Source of the DNA: Pseudomonas farsensis
GTDB lineage: Bacteria > Pseudomonadota > Gammaproteobacteria > Pseudomonadales > Pseudomonadaceae
Length of the DNA stretch: 64,000 nt
Direction of reading: 5' to 3'
Assembly (NCBI RefSeq): GCF_014268805.2
Contig: NZ_JABWRF020000001.1
Span: 62,001 to 126,000, forward strand
The position numbers and the translations under genes are program-made. The notes beneath the pieces are model-generated. The model was not told where the DNA came from and did not search any database. It was given only the letters and a program-made list of their open reading frames with translations. This document shows positions 1 through 11,134 of this stretch, one piece after another. Within the stretch, counting starts at the first letter, position 1, and every line of letters begins with the position of its first letter.

Positions 1-145
1 CGGTGAAGGAGCGGCGGGTGATACCGGTGAGCGAAACACATATTTAGCCAATCACCAGCAATTACAGGACCGCTCCCACCCTCCAGAGGCCCAATGCCTG
101 ACATACCTCGCGGTTAGAAAGCAGCAACCTGCCGGTGTAGTCTCA

Positions 146-409
146 ATGAGCGACACGATGAAAATTTCCGACTTTACCGAGGCTGAATTTCTCGACTTCA
201 TTATTTCTATCACCGATCCGGCGCACGAGACCAGCGAACGTGAACTAGACGCTCGCATAGTGAAATTCAACGAGCTGTCAGAGCACCCTAGTGGATCAGA
301 TTTAATTTACTGGCCTGAAGCCGGCGGATTAGATACACCTGATGAAATTTTGCGGCTTGTAAAAGAGTGGCGGGCCTCTAACGGTAAGCCGGGCTTCAAA
401 ACCGACTAA
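146..409 (+). CDS. Im9-like bacteriocin (colicin/pyocin DNase) immunity protein
   Basis: The 87-aa protein matches the colicin E/pyocin S immunity family (Im2/Im7/Im9) along its whole length. The N-terminus 'ISDFTEAEF' aligns with Im9 helix I. The helix III region 'HPSGSDLIYW' carries the toxin-binding Asp and Tyr (D52, Y55), with Trp where Im9 has a second Tyr. The C-terminus 'KEWRASNGKPGF' is nearly identical to Im9. The ATG at 146 leaves six residues before ISDF, as in Im9, although no clear ribosome site precedes it. ATG 158 is an alternative. Such proteins bind the DNase domain of a cognate bacteriocin in the cytoplasm and block it. The toxin gene normally lies immediately upstream and would be off the left edge. 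Family assignment is firm; the toxin specificity is unknown. Confidence 0.9.
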   Translation: MSDTMKISDFTEAEFLDFIISITDPAHETSERELDARIVKFNELSEHPSGSDLIYWPEAGGLDTPDEILRLVKEWRASNGKPGFKTD

Positions 410-473
410 TCCCGCAGGCATCGCCTCCTCGAAAAAAACGATTCCACCATAGGTTTTCATGCAAGCACCCAAT

Positions 474-500
474 AAAAAAACCCGCCGTAGCGGGTTTTTT
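474..500. terminator. Bidirectional rho-independent terminator
   Basis: A GC stem CCCGC/GCGGG (481-485 and 490-494) with a four-base loop is flanked by seven A on the left and six T on the right. It can therefore terminate both the immunity gene (plus) and cysNC (minus), which converge here. Confidence 0.9.
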
Positions 501-521
501 CATGTCACCTGAAGCAACCGA

Positions 522-2423
522 TCAGATCGCACCACGCTGACGCAGCGCATCAAGCACCAGCTTGACGCCTTCATCGACGCTGAGCGACTGGGTGTTGATC
601 ACCACATCCGCATCCAGCGGCACATCGTACGGGAAGCTCTCACCCGGGATGTTGTCGCCACCGGCAGCGTACAGGCCCTGCGGGTCACGCTCACGGCACA
701 CCAACGGCGAAGCCTGAACGTAGACGGTTACCAGACGCTCCTTACCCAACAGCGCCTTGGCCTGTTCGCGGCCTTCGGCATCCGGGGCAACGAACGCGGC
801 CAGGGTGAGCATGCCGGCTTCGTTGAACTGGCGCGCCACATGGGCGGCGCGGCGCCAGTTTTCGGTACGCCCGGCACGGTCCTGGGGCAGGCCCTTGTTC
901 AGGTCGTGGCGCAAGTTCTGGCCATCGAGCACGTAGACCGCACGGCCCATGTCGAACAGCTTGCGTTCCACGGCATAGGCCAGGGTGCTCTTGCCAGCGC
1001 CGGACAGGCCGCTGAACAGCACGGTGGCCGGCTGCTGGCCGAAGCGCAGGGCGCGTTCTTCAGTGGAAACATGGGCCAGCTTGCCGTGTTGCCCGGTGCT
1101 GCCATGGGGCAATACCGGTGGCGCGATGATCATGCCGGCGCCGACGGTGCCGTTGGTCAAGCGATCGATGACGATGAACGCACCGGTGGTGCGGTTGCTG
1201 TCGTAGCCGTCCAGGGCAATGGCGCTGTCCAGCGCAACCTTGACCCGGCCGATTTCGTTCAGCTGCAGCGCGCTGGCCGCGCCATGCTCAAGGGTGTTCA
1301 CATCGACCTTGTGGGTGATGCTGGCAATCGAGCCCGGCACGTAGCTGGTGGCCCGCTTGATGTCGTATTTCTTGCCCGGCAGCATCGGTTCTTCGGCCAT
1401 CCATACCAGCATGGCGTCGAATTGGTCGGTCACCTGCGGTACGTTGTCAGCGTGCACCAGCAAATCGCCACGGGAGATGTCGATCTCGTCTTCCATGGTC
1501 AGGGTCACGGCCTGGCCTGGGCCTGCGCATTCCAATTCACCTTCGTAGGTGACGATGGACTTGACCCGGCTGCTCTTGCCCGACGGCAGCACGACGATTT
1601 CATCGCCCTTGTGCACCACGCCACCGGCGATGGTGCCGGCGAAGCCACGGAAGTTCAGGTTCGGGCGGTTGACGTACTGCACCGGGAAGCGCAGGTCGGT
1701 CACGTTACGGTCGACGGCAACCTCGACGCTTTCGAGAATTTCCATCAGCACAGGGCCGGTGTACCACGGCGATTGCTCGCTGCGGTTGACCACGTTGTCG
1801 CCCTTGAGCGCCGACATGGGCACGAAGTGCAGGCTCGAAGGCTTGAGGTTGATGCTCTCGGCGAACTTCAGGTAATCGGCCTTGATCGACTCGAACAGCT
1901 GCTGGTCGAAGCCCTTGAGGTCCATCTTGTTGACCGCGACGACGATGTGCTTGATGCCCAGCAACGAGGCGATGTAGCTGTGCCGGCGGGTCTGGGTCTG
2001 CACGCCGTAGCGGGCATCGACGAGGATGATCGCCAGGTCGCAGGTGGACGCACCGGTGGCCATGTTGCGGGTGTACTGCTCGTGGCCCGGGGTGTCGGCG
2101 ATGATGAACTTGCGCTTGGCGGTGGAGAAGTAGCGGTAGGCGACATCGATGGTGATGCCCTGCTCACGCTCGGCCTGCAGGCCATCGACCAGCAGCGCCA
2201 GGTCGACTTCTTCGCCAGTGGTGCCGGACTTTTTCGAGTCGCGGGTGATGGCCTCGAGGTGGTCCTCGTAGATCATCTTGGAATCGTGCAGCAGGCGCCC
2301 GATCAGGGTGCTCTTGCCATCATCGACGTTGCCGCAGGTGAGGAAACGCAGCAGTTCTTTGCGCTCGTGCTGAGCGAGATAAGCGAGGATGTCTTCGCTG
2401 ATCAAATCGGATTGGTGCGACAT
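522..2423 (-). CDS. cysNC: Bifunctional sulfate adenylyltransferase subunit 1 / APS kinase (CysNC)
   Basis: This 633-aa fusion catalyses the GTP-dependent part of ATP sulfurylase and then phosphorylates APS to PAPS. The N-terminal part is an EF-Tu-like GTPase with P-loop 'GNVDDGKST' near residue 31, 'DTPGHEQY' and 'NKMD'. The C-terminal ~165 residues are an APS kinase with a second P-loop 'GLSGAGKST' near residue 470 and the 'DGQNLRH' motif. The gene lies 15 nt behind cysD in the same direction, so the two form the cysD-cysNC operon. The fused arrangement is common in pseudomonads, whereas enterobacteria have separate cysN and cysC. It ends at the bidirectional terminator at 474-500. Assimilatory sulfate activation is near certain. 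Confidence 0.97.
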   Translation of the reverse strand: MSHQSDLISEDILAYLAQHERKELLRFLTCGNVDDGKSTLIGRLLHDSKMIYEDHLEAITRDSKKSGTTGEEVDLALLVDGLQAEREQGITIDVAYRYFSTAKRKFIIADTPGHEQYTRNMATGASTCDLAIILVDARYGVQTQTRRHSYIASLLGIKHIVVAVNKMDLKGFDQQLFESIKADYLKFAESINLKPSSLHFVPMSALKGDNVVNRSEQSPWYTGPVLMEILESVEVAVDRNVTDLRFPVQYVNRPNLNFRGFAGTIAGGVVHKGDEIVVLPSGKSSRVKSIVTYEGELECAGPGQAVTLTMEDEIDISRGDLLVHADNVPQVTDQFDAMLVWMAEEPMLPGKKYDIKRATSYVPGSIASITHKVDVNTLEHGAASALQLNEIGRVKVALDSAIALDGYDSNRTTGAFIVIDRLTNGTVGAGMIIAPPVLPHGSTGQHGKLAHVSTEERALRFGQQPATVLFSGLSGAGKSTLAYAVERKLFDMGRAVYVLDGQNLRHDLNKGLPQDRAGRTENWRRAAHVARQFNEAGMLTLAAFVAPDAEGREQAKALLGKERLVTVYVQASPLVCRERDPQGLYAAGGDNIPGESFPYDVPLDADVVINTQSLSVDEGVKLVLDALRQRGAI

Positions 2424-2438
2424 GGAGTAACCCTGAAG

Positions 2439-3356
2439 TTAGAAGTAGCCCTGACGTTTCTTGTCTTCCATGGAGCCTGCACCATCGTGGTCGATGACGC
2501 GGCCCTGACGCTCGGAAGTACGCGTCAGCAGCATTTCCTGAATGATGTCGGTCAGCGTTTCGGCCTCGGACTCGACAGCACCCGTCAACGGGTAGCAGCC
2601 CAGGGTACGGAAACGCACCTTCTTCTTGACGATGCGCGCTTTTTCTTCCTCGGAGAGGTGCTCCAGGATGCGATCGTCGTCGATCATGATCAGGGTGCCG
2701 TTCTTCTCGATGACTTCCCGCTCGGCGGCGAAGTACAGCGGCACGATCGGGATGCCTTCGAGGTAGATGTACTGCCAGATATCCAGCTCGGTCCAGTTCG
2801 ACAGCGGGAAGACGCGGATCGACTCGCCCTTGTTGACCTTGCCGTTGTAGATGTTCCACAGCTCCGGGCGCTGGTTCTTCGGGTCCCAGCGGTGCTTGCT
2901 GTCGCGGAACGAGTACACGCGCTCTTTGGCGCGGGACTTCTCTTCATCGCGGCGTGCACCACCGAAGGCGGCATCGAAACCATGCTTGTCCAGCGCCTGC
3001 TTGAGGCCCTGGGTCTTCATGATGTCGGTGTGCTTGGAGCTACCATGGGTGAACGGGTTGATGCCCTGCGCCACACCCTCAGGGTTGACGTGGGTGATCA
3101 GCTCCAGGCCCATTTCCTCGACCATCTTGTCGCGGAAGCTGTACATCTCCTGGAATTTCCACTGGGTGTCGACGTGCATCACCGGGAACGGCAGCTTGCC
3201 CGGGAAGAAGGCCTTGCGCGCCAGGTGCAGCATGACCGCGGAATCCTTGCCGATCGAGTACAGCATCACCGGGTTGTCGAACTCGGCGGCCACCTCGCGG
3301 ATGATGTGGATGCTTTCCGCCTCCAGCTGTTTCAAGTGCGTCAGATTGTCGACCAT
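2439..3356 (-). CDS. cysD: Sulfate adenylyltransferase subunit 2 (CysD)
   Basis: The 305-aa protein is the catalytic, PAPS-reductase-like subunit of ATP sulfurylase, which makes APS from ATP and sulfate together with the CysN GTPase. Visible motifs are the PP-loop-type '[11 protein letters not shown]' near residue 54, '[15 protein letters not shown]', and a C-terminal 'GYF' end. Length matches the family (about 302-305 aa). It is the first gene of the cysD-cysNC operon. A CysB-controlled promoter is expected upstream from knowledge of other Pseudomonas, but I could not pick out a site; the spacer contains mainly palindromic repeats. Confidence 0.97.
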   Translation of the reverse strand: MVDNLTHLKQLEAESIHIIREVAAEFDNPVMLYSIGKDSAVMLHLARKAFFPGKLPFPVMHVDTQWKFQEMYSFRDKMVEEMGLELITHVNPEGVAQGINPFTHGSSKHTDIMKTQGLKQALDKHGFDAAFGGARRDEEKSRAKERVYSFRDSKHRWDPKNQRPELWNIYNGKVNKGESIRVFPLSNWTELDIWQYIYLEGIPIVPLYFAAEREVIEKNGTLIMIDDDRILEHLSEEEKARIVKKKVRFRTLGCYPLTGAVESEAETLTDIIQEMLLTRTSERQGRVIDHDGAGSMEDKKRQGYF

Positions 3357-3506
3357 GGCTACTCACGAAAAACGATCTTATGGACGGCCTACGGGCCGTG
3401 TTCGAGCGAGCCACTTTATCACAGCGCCTGATTCTATTTAGGCGGCGGGCTAGATCGAAACAATCTAACCATATGACTGGGGGTTTGGGCCGGGCCAGGG
3501 CTTTCA

Positions 3507-3540
3507 CGAGACCGCGCATAGCCGCGCTATGCAGGTCTCG
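3507..3540. repeat. Palindromic element upstream of cysD
   Basis: 'CGAGACC' plus 'GCGCATAGC' is mirrored by 'GCTATGC' plus 'AGGTCTCG', giving an imperfect hairpin with one offset base. It lies about 150 nt upstream of cysD. It could be a REP variant or a terminator-like stem; no function can be read from it. Confidence 0.5.
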
Positions 3541-3550
3541 CCCTGATTTC

Positions 3551-3580
3551 TGTGGGAGATCCCATGGTTTTGCACAAGCT
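3551..3580 (+). repeat. Short interspersed element 'TGTGGGAGATYCYATGGTTT'
   Basis: This roughly 30-bp sequence recurs at 17845-17874 (plus) and, inverted, at about 43495-43524 and 61551-61582, always next to a REP palindrome. It is not itself a palindrome, which separates it from the REP arms it accompanies. Confidence 0.6.
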
Positions 3581-3698
3581 TGTGCCGGCCTCATCGCAGG
3601 CTATCGCCAGCTCCCACAAAAACATTCTCAGCCCTAAAATCGAGGTCTGGCCAAGCTACCTGTGGGAGCTGGCGATAGCCTGCGATGAGGCCGGCACA
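3581..3698. repeat. REP pair (BIME), perfect 38-bp inverted repeat
   Basis: Positions 3581-3618 are the exact reverse complement of 3661-3698 (family 'TGTGGGAGCTGGCGATAGCC'), separated by 42 nt. The pair lies between cysD and the Nif3 gene. The 3357-3728 spacer otherwise holds the cysD promoter region and no coding potential that I can support. Confidence 0.9.
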
Positions 3699-3728
3699 GG
3701 GTTGCTCGGAGCGCACTGCGGCGGGCTG

Positions 3729-4487
3729 TCAGATCGGGTTGGGGATGTCGATGAACAGATGCTCCAGCGCAAAACGCCGCGCCAGGTAGTCGCCCAGCGC
3801 CTGCACGCCATAGCGCTCGGTGGCGTGGTGGCCGGCAGCGATGAAGCTGATGCCGTTTTCGCGGGCGCTGTGGAAGGTCTGCTCGGACGCCTCGCCACTC
3901 AGGAACAGGTCGACGCCTGCCGCAATGGCGGTATCGATGTAGCCCTGCCCGCCGCCTGTGCACCAGCCCACCCGGCGGATCATCTGCTCGCCCTCGATGA
4001 CCAGCGGCTCACGGCCCATGGCCTCCTGCACGCGGCGCGCGAAATCACGCGCCGACAGTGGCTCGGCCAGCGAGCCGACCAGGCCTACAACTTTGGGGTT
4101 GGCCGGGTCCAGCGGGCCTTCGACGGTGATATCGAGTTGGCGCGCCAACTGCACGTTGTTGCCCACCTCAGGGTGGACATCCAGCGGCAAGTGGTAGGCC
4201 AGCAGGCTGATATCGTTTTTCAGCAAGGTCTTCAGCCGGCGCTGCTTCATGCCGGTGATGCACGGGTTTTCGCCCTTCCAGAAGTAACCATGATGCACCA
4301 GCACCAGGTCAGCCCCCGCTTCGACTGCTGCATCGAGCAGTGCCTGGCTTGCGGTGACGCCCGTCACGATGCGGCTGACCTGCGGCCGGCCTTCAACCTG
4401 CAAGCCATTGGGGCAGTAGTCCTGAATGCGGGAGCTGCCCAGGTAGCGCTCGGCTTCCTCGACCAGGGTATTGAGGGCAACGGCCAT
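3729..4487 (-). CDS. Nif3-like dinuclear metal-centre protein (YbgI family)
   Basis: The 252-aa protein belongs to the Nif3/YbgI/DUF34 family of hexameric di-metal proteins. Metal-ligand motifs are visible in order: 'HHGYFWKG' near residue 63, 'HLPLDVHPEVGNN' near 97, and 'AAGHHATERYG' near 215. The start at 4487 is chosen because an AGGAGA site precedes it and the family begins '(M)A.ALNTLVEEAERYL'. The reading frame stays open far upstream, but that part is antisense to algW and is not coding. The molecular role is unsettled in the literature; GTP cyclohydrolase-like and ring-opening hydrolase activities have been proposed. It is divergent from algW. Confidence 0.92.
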   Translation of the reverse strand: MAVALNTLVEEAERYLGSSRIQDYCPNGLQVEGRPQVSRIVTGVTASQALLDAAVEAGADLVLVHHGYFWKGENPCITGMKQRRLKTLLKNDISLLAYHLPLDVHPEVGNNVQLARQLDITVEGPLDPANPKVVGLVGSLAEPLSARDFARRVQEAMGREPLVIEGEQMIRRVGWCTGGGQGYIDTAIAAGVDLFLSGEASEQTFHSARENGISFIAAGHHATERYGVQALGDYLARRFALEHLFIDIPNPI

Positions 4488-4682
4488 GAAATTCTCCTCG
4501 AAAACTGCCTTTTTGCAGGTTTTAACACCCGTATAATGCCCGCCATTATGGGCCGTCCCCGGTGCCGGCGAAACCTGCGGCAAACGCCGCAGTTTTCGCG
4601 CCGTAGCGCTCAAGGTATGATCCCGCGCGCTTGCATTCAGGCTGCACCGAAGCGGCCCCTGCCCTATTTTCAGGACTCGTTC

Positions 4683-5843
<1,161 letters not shown>

Positions 5844-5854
5844 TTAAGTGCACC

Positions 5855-5882
5855 GCGGTGGTTCGCAAGACCGAACCACCGC
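5855..5882. terminator. Hairpin between convergent algW and aapP
   Basis: A perfect 11-bp stem (5855-5865 with 5872-5882, GCGGTGGTTCG) with a six-base loop lies 11 nt after the algW stop and just before the aapP stop on the other strand. No T tract follows, so it may be a weak terminator or a 3'-end protecting stem. Confidence 0.6.
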
Positions 5883-5893
5883 AATGCCTTCGG

Positions 5894-6658
5894 TCAGTGC
5901 AGAATCTGGCTGAGGAACAATCGGGTGCGGTCACTGCGTGGCCGGTCGAAGAAATCATCCGGTGCCGCCTGCTCGACGATCTCGCCCTTGTCCATGAAGA
6001 TCACCCGGTTCGCCACGGTGCGGGCAAAGCCCATCTCGTGGGTTACGCAAAGCATGGTCATGCCGTCCTCGGCCAGGCTCACCATGGTGTCGAGCACTTC
6101 CTTGACCATTTCCGGGTCCAGCGCCGAGGTGGGCTCGTCGAACAGCATGATCTTAGGCTTCATGCACAACGCCCGGGCAATCGCCACGCGCTGCTGCTGA
6201 CCGCCCGACAACTGCCCCGGAAACTTGTGCGCCTGCTCCGGAATACGCACGCGCTCCAAAAAATGCATGGCGATTTCCTCGGCCTTGCGCCGCGGCATCT
6301 TGCGCACCCACATGGGCGCCAAGGTGCAGTTTTCGAGGATGGTCAGGTGCGGGAACAGGTTGAAGTGCTGGAACACCATGCCGACTTCGCGGCGGATGGC
6401 CTCGATCTGCTTGAGGTCGTTGGTCAGCTCCACACCGTCAACGACGATACGCCCCTGCTGGTGCTCCTCCAGCCGGTTGAGGCAGCGAATGGTGGTGGAC
6501 TTGCCCGAACCCGACGGCCCGCACAGCACGATGCGCTCGCCCTGGCGCACGTCCAGGTTGATGTCCTTGAGCACATGAAACTGGCCATACCACTTGTTCA
6601 CGCCCTGCATCTGGATAATGCCTTCAGCGCCGACAGGCTGCTTGATCGCTTCACTCAT
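5894..6658 (-). CDS. aapP: General L-amino acid ABC transporter, ATP-binding protein AapP
   Basis: The 254-aa ATPase energises uptake through AapQM. It shows Walker A 'GPSGSGKST' near residue 44, Q-loop '[10 protein letters not shown]', signature 'LSGGQQQR', Walker B '[12 protein letters not shown]' and switch His in 'VTHEMGF', typical of polar-amino-acid (GlnQ/HisP) ATPases. The start at 6658 has a GGAG site 8-11 nt ahead and gives the usual length; an in-frame open stretch upstream overlaps aapM and is discarded. It is the last gene of aapJ-Q-M-P, 10 nt behind aapM. Confidence 0.95.
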   Translation of the reverse strand: MSEAIKQPVGAEGIIQMQGVNKWYGQFHVLKDINLDVRQGERIVLCGPSGSGKSTTIRCLNRLEEHQQGRIVVDGVELTNDLKQIEAIRREVGMVFQHFNLFPHLTILENCTLAPMWVRKMPRRKAEEIAMHFLERVRIPEQAHKFPGQLSGGQQQRVAIARALCMKPKIMLFDEPTSALDPEMVKEVLDTMVSLAEDGMTMLCVTHEMGFARTVANRVIFMDKGEIVEQAAPDDFFDRPRSDRTRLFLSQILH

Positions 6659-6668
6659 TTCGAAACTC

Positions 6669-7766
6669 CTAACGCTTGTGGCCGGTGTCCAGCTTGCGCT
6701 CCAGATGCATGGAGTAGCGGGACATGCTGAAACAGAAAACCCAGTAGACCAGGGCTGCGAATACATAACCTTCGGTCGCCATGCCCAACCACGCAGGGTC
6801 GGCAGTGGCTTGACGGACGCTGTTGAGCAGGTCGAACAGGCCGATGATGATGACCAGGCTGGTGTCCTTGAACAGGGCAATGAAGGTGTTGACGATACCG
6901 GGGATCACCAGCTTCAGCGCTTGCGGCAAGATCACCAGCGCCATCGCCCGCCAGTAGCCCAGGCCCATGGCCGCCGCCGCTTCATACTGGCCTTTTGGAA
7001 TGGCCTGCATGCCGCCGCGCACCACTTCGGCGATATACGCCGACTGGAACAGGATGACGAAGATCATCGCCCGCAGCAGCTTGTCGAAGCTCATGCCTTC
7101 GGGCATGAACAGCGGCAGCATCACCGAGGACATGAACAGCACGGTGATCAGCGGAATACCCCGCCAGAACTCGATGAAGGTCACCGACACGGCCTTGATC
7201 ACCGGCATCCGCGAACGCCGGCCCAGGGCCAGCAGAATGCCCAGCGGCAAGGCCGCCGCGATGCCTACCGTGGCGATCACCAGAGTCAGGGTCAGCCCGC
7301 CCCACTGCGAGGTCGGCACCTGCACCAGGCCAAAGCTGCCACCGTGCAGCAACAGGTACGCAAGGATCGGGTAGATCACCAGGTAACCGATGCCATAGGC
7401 GGCCTTGCGGGTGAAGCTGCGAATGAACAGCGGCGCCGCACCGATCACCCCAAGCCAGGCAGTGAGGTCGACGCGCCAGCGCAGTTCGCTGGGGTAATAG
7501 CCATACATGAACTGGCCAAAGCGCTGCTGCACAAAGACCCAGCAGGCGCCGTCCTTGGTGCAATCGGCGCGGGTGGTGCCGGACCAGTTGGCGTCCAGAA
7601 ACGCCCACTGCACCAGCGCCGGCACGATCAGCCAGACCAGGTACAGCGCGAACAGCGTCAACAGGGTATTGACCCAACTGGAGAACAGGTTGGCGCGCAT
7701 CCAGGCCAGCACGCCGACGGTCTTCACCGGCGGCGGCATATCAGGTTTGAAAACATGAGCGTTCAT
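6669..7766 (-). CDS. aapM: General L-amino acid ABC transporter permease AapM
   Basis: The 365-aa inner-membrane permease has an N-terminal extension and large periplasmic loop and then the HisMQ-type permease core. That core includes '[30 protein letters not shown]' split around the conserved EAA region '[24 protein letters not shown]' (cited here by its key residues EAA...G...I.LP). It pairs with AapQ to form the channel, as in Rhizobium AapM. It sits 9 nt behind aapQ and 10 nt ahead of aapP. Confidence 0.94.
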   Translation of the reverse strand: MNAHVFKPDMPPPVKTVGVLAWMRANLFSSWVNTLLTLFALYLVWLIVPALVQWAFLDANWSGTTRADCTKDGACWVFVQQRFGQFMYGYYPSELRWRVDLTAWLGVIGAAPLFIRSFTRKAAYGIGYLVIYPILAYLLLHGGSFGLVQVPTSQWGGLTLTLVIATVGIAAALPLGILLALGRRSRMPVIKAVSVTFIEFWRGIPLITVLFMSSVMLPLFMPEGMSFDKLLRAMIFVILFQSAYIAEVVRGGMQAIPKGQYEAAAAMGLGYWRAMALVILPQALKLVIPGIVNTFIALFKDTSLVIIIGLFDLLNSVRQATADPAWLGMATEGYVFAALVYWVFCFSMSRYSMHLERKLDTGHKR

Positions 7767-7775
7767 GCGCGTCTC

Positions 7776-8954
7776 CTACCGCTCGATCAGCGCAATGCGC
7801 TTGTTGTACCAGTTCATCAGCAACGAGATGCTGATGCTGATAGTCAAATACACCGCCATGGTGATGCCCATGACTTCAACGGACTGGCCGGTCTGGTTCA
7901 GTACGGTGCCGGCGAACAACGAGACCAGTTCCGGGTAGCCGATGACGGCGGCCAGGGATGAGTTCTTGGTCAGGTTGAGGTACTGGCTGGTCAGCGGCGG
8001 AATGATCACCCGCATCGCCTGGGGGATGATCACCTTGCGCAGCGTCGGGCCTTCGCGCAGGCCCAGCGAACGGGCCGCCTCGGTCTGGCCGTGGCTGACC
8101 GACTTGATGCCGGAACGTACGATTTCGGCGATGAACGCTGCGGTGTAGATCGACAGCGCCAAGGTCAGCGCCATGAACTCAGGAATCAGCACCCAGCCAC
8201 CGACGAAGTTGAAGCCCTTGAGCTGCGGCACCTCCCACTGCAGTGGGTTGCCGAACAGCAGTACGCTGCAGGTGGGGATTACCAACAACAGCGCCAGCCC
8301 CGCCCAGAACTTGTGGAACGGCTGGCCGGTTTCATCGAAGCGCTTGTTGGCCCGGCGCACCATCAGCACGATGGCCAGCACCGCCAGCACCAGTGCCACG
8401 ATGAACGGCCAGAAACCTGCGGCCATCGACGCACCGGGCATGTTCACGCCACGGCTGCTGATGAAGAACAGGTCTTCGATATTGATACTGCCCCGAGGCC
8501 CCGGCAGCGCGGTGAACACCGCGAAATACCAGAAGAGAATCTGCAGCAAAGGCGGGATGTTGCGGAAGGTCTCGACGTAGATGGTGGCCAGCTTGCTGAT
8601 CACCCAGTTGGACGAAAGCCGCGCCACACCGACCACAAAACCCAGCAAGGTGGCGATGACGATGCCGATGACGCTGGCCAGCAGCGTGTTCAGCAGGCCC
8701 ACCAGCAGTACCCGCGCATAGCTGTCGGCTTCGGTGTAGTCGATCAGGTGCTGGGCGATGCCAAAGCCGGCACTGCGCTCGAGAAAGTCGAAGCCCGAGG
8801 TGATGCCTCGGTGCTGCATGTTGGTCTGGGTGTTATGGATGAGGTACCAGCCCAGAGCGATCACGGCAACCACCGTGAGTATCTGGAACAGCCACGCGCG
8901 CACACGTGGATCGCTCAGGGATAACCCTTTCCGTGCGCCGATTTGATTTTGCAT
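7776..8954 (-). CDS. aapQ: General L-amino acid ABC transporter permease AapQ
   Basis: The 392-aa permease has the split HisMQ architecture of AapQ, with 'YARVLLVGLLNTLLAS' at the start of the first half and the EAA loop 'TEAARSLGLREGPT' plus 'IIPQAMRVIIPPL' in the second half. Length is typical of Aap/Bzt permeases, which carry an insert between the first and second membrane spans. It follows aapJ after a strong hairpin (8986-9012), and aapM begins 9 nt after its stop. Confidence 0.94.
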   Translation of the reverse strand: MQNQIGARKGLSLSDPRVRAWLFQILTVVAVIALGWYLIHNTQTNMQHRGITSGFDFLERSAGFGIAQHLIDYTEADSYARVLLVGLLNTLLASVIGIVIATLLGFVVGVARLSSNWVISKLATIYVETFRNIPPLLQILFWYFAVFTALPGPRGSINIEDLFFISSRGVNMPGASMAAGFWPFIVALVLAVLAIVLMVRRANKRFDETGQPFHKFWAGLALLLVIPTCSVLLFGNPLQWEVPQLKGFNFVGGWVLIPEFMALTLALSIYTAAFIAEIVRSGIKSVSHGQTEAARSLGLREGPTLRKVIIPQAMRVIIPPLTSQYLNLTKNSSLAAVIGYPELVSLFAGTVLNQTGQSVEVMGITMAVYLTISISISLLMNWYNKRIALIER

Positions 8955-8985
8955 GAAGTGCCCCGAAAAGAAGGGAGTCGAACGA

Positions 8986-9012
8986 CCCGCGACGGCGGGA
9001 TGCCGTCGCGGG
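8986..9012 (-). terminator. Intra-operon hairpin between aapJ and aapQ
   Basis: An 11-bp perfect stem (8986-8996 with 9002-9012, CCCGCGACGGC) with a five-base loop lies 9 nt after the aapJ stop. There is no T run. Stems at this place in ABC operons usually stabilise the binding-protein mRNA or attenuate read-through, so that more binding protein than permease is made; that role is an inference here. Confidence 0.75.
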
Positions 9013-9021
9013 GTGCAGCGA

Positions 9022-10050
9022 TCAGCGCACCGGTGGTGCGTACTGGATGCCGCCGTTGTTCCACAGGGCGTTCAGACCGCGGTCGATCTGCAGCGGGGTG
9101 CTCTTGCCGAGGTTCTTCTCGAACACTTCACCGTAGTTGCCGACTTGCTTGACGATCTGCACGACCCAGTCCTTGGGCAGTTTCAGGTCCTTGCCGTATT
9201 CGCCATCGGCGCCCAGCAGGCGAGCCACGTCGGGGTTCTTGGTGGATTTGGCTTCAGCCTCGACGTTTTTCGAGGTGATACCGGCCTCTTCGGCATTGAG
9301 CATGGCGAACAGGGTCCACTTGACGATGCTGAACCACTCCTCGTCGCCCTTGCGTACCACTGGGCCCAGTGGTTCCTTGGAGATGGTCTCTGGCAGCACC
9401 ACGTAGTCGGTCGGGGCCGCAAGCTTGGAGCGCTGGGCGAACAGCTGCGACTTGTCCGAGGTGAGCACGTCGCAACGGCCCGATTCCAGCGACTTGGCGC
9501 TTTCGTCAGAGGTATCGAAGGTGATCGGGGTGTATTTCAGGCCATTGCCGCGGAAGTAATCCGAGACGTTCAGCTCGGTGGTGGTACCGGCCTGGATGCA
9601 GATGGTCGCGCCATCAAGTTCCTTGGCGCTGGAAACACCCAGCTTTTTATTGACCAGGAAACCTACGCCGTCGTAGTAGGTGACGCCGGCAAACACCAGG
9701 CCCATGCCGGCATCGCGTGAGCTGGTCCAGGTGGTGTTGCGCGACAGCACGTCGACTTCGCCGGACTGCAGCGCAGTGAAGCGTTCCTTGGCGTTGAGCT
9801 GGCTGAACTTGACCTTGCTGGCGTCGCCGAACACAGCGGCGGCTACAGCGCGGCAGACGTCAGCATCGATGCCGACGATCTTGCCCTGGGCGTCCGGTAC
9901 CGAGAAGCCCGGCAAGCCGTCACTCACGCCACACTGGACGAAGCCCTTCTTCTTTACCGCATCAAGCGTGGCACCGGCCTGGGCGAAACTGGTCGCGCCC
10001 AGCGCGGCGGCAGCGGTCAGGACTGCCAGGGTGGTTTTCAACATCTTCAT
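9022..10050 (-). CDS. aapJ: General L-amino acid ABC transporter, periplasmic binding protein AapJ
   Basis: The 342-aa protein begins with a Sec signal peptide ('MKMLKTTLAVLTAAAALG', cleavage after ...SFAQA). It then shows the SBP_bac_3 fold: 'GFVQCGVSDGLPGFSVPD', 'GIDADVCRAVAAAVFGD', 'GEVDVLSRNTTWT' and 'SDESAKSLESGRCDVLTSD'. It captures polar and aliphatic L-amino acids in the periplasm for AapQMP. It is the first gene of the operon and the promoter must lie in 10051-10384. Confidence 0.95.
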   Translation of the reverse strand: MKMLKTTLAVLTAAAALGATSFAQAGATLDAVKKKGFVQCGVSDGLPGFSVPDAQGKIVGIDADVCRAVAAAVFGDASKVKFSQLNAKERFTALQSGEVDVLSRNTTWTSSRDAGMGLVFAGVTYYDGVGFLVNKKLGVSSAKELDGATICIQAGTTTELNVSDYFRGNGLKYTPITFDTSDESAKSLESGRCDVLTSDKSQLFAQRSKLAAPTDYVVLPETISKEPLGPVVRKGDEEWFSIVKWTLFAMLNAEEAGITSKNVEAEAKSTKNPDVARLLGADGEYGKDLKLPKDWVVQIVKQVGNYGEVFEKNLGKSTPLQIDRGLNALWNNGGIQYAPPVR

Positions 10051-11041
<991 letters not shown>

Positions 11042-11134
11042 ACCGGCAGTTTGTAGCCCGCCGAGCATTGCACTACGCCGCGCCCGGTTCTTGCATTACA
11101 CTGGCCGGCGTACATTCCTTAACCAGTCGACGAG

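Noticed and set aside
840-3431. 863-codon open frame on the plus strand
   Set aside because: It lies antisense to cysNC and cysD, whose proteins match known families end to end; the long frame is a GC-rich codon-bias shadow.
3552-4682. Upstream extension of algW to a 763-codon frame
   Set aside because: The extra part is antisense to the Nif3 gene, and the membrane anchor with AGGA site marks the ATG at 4683.
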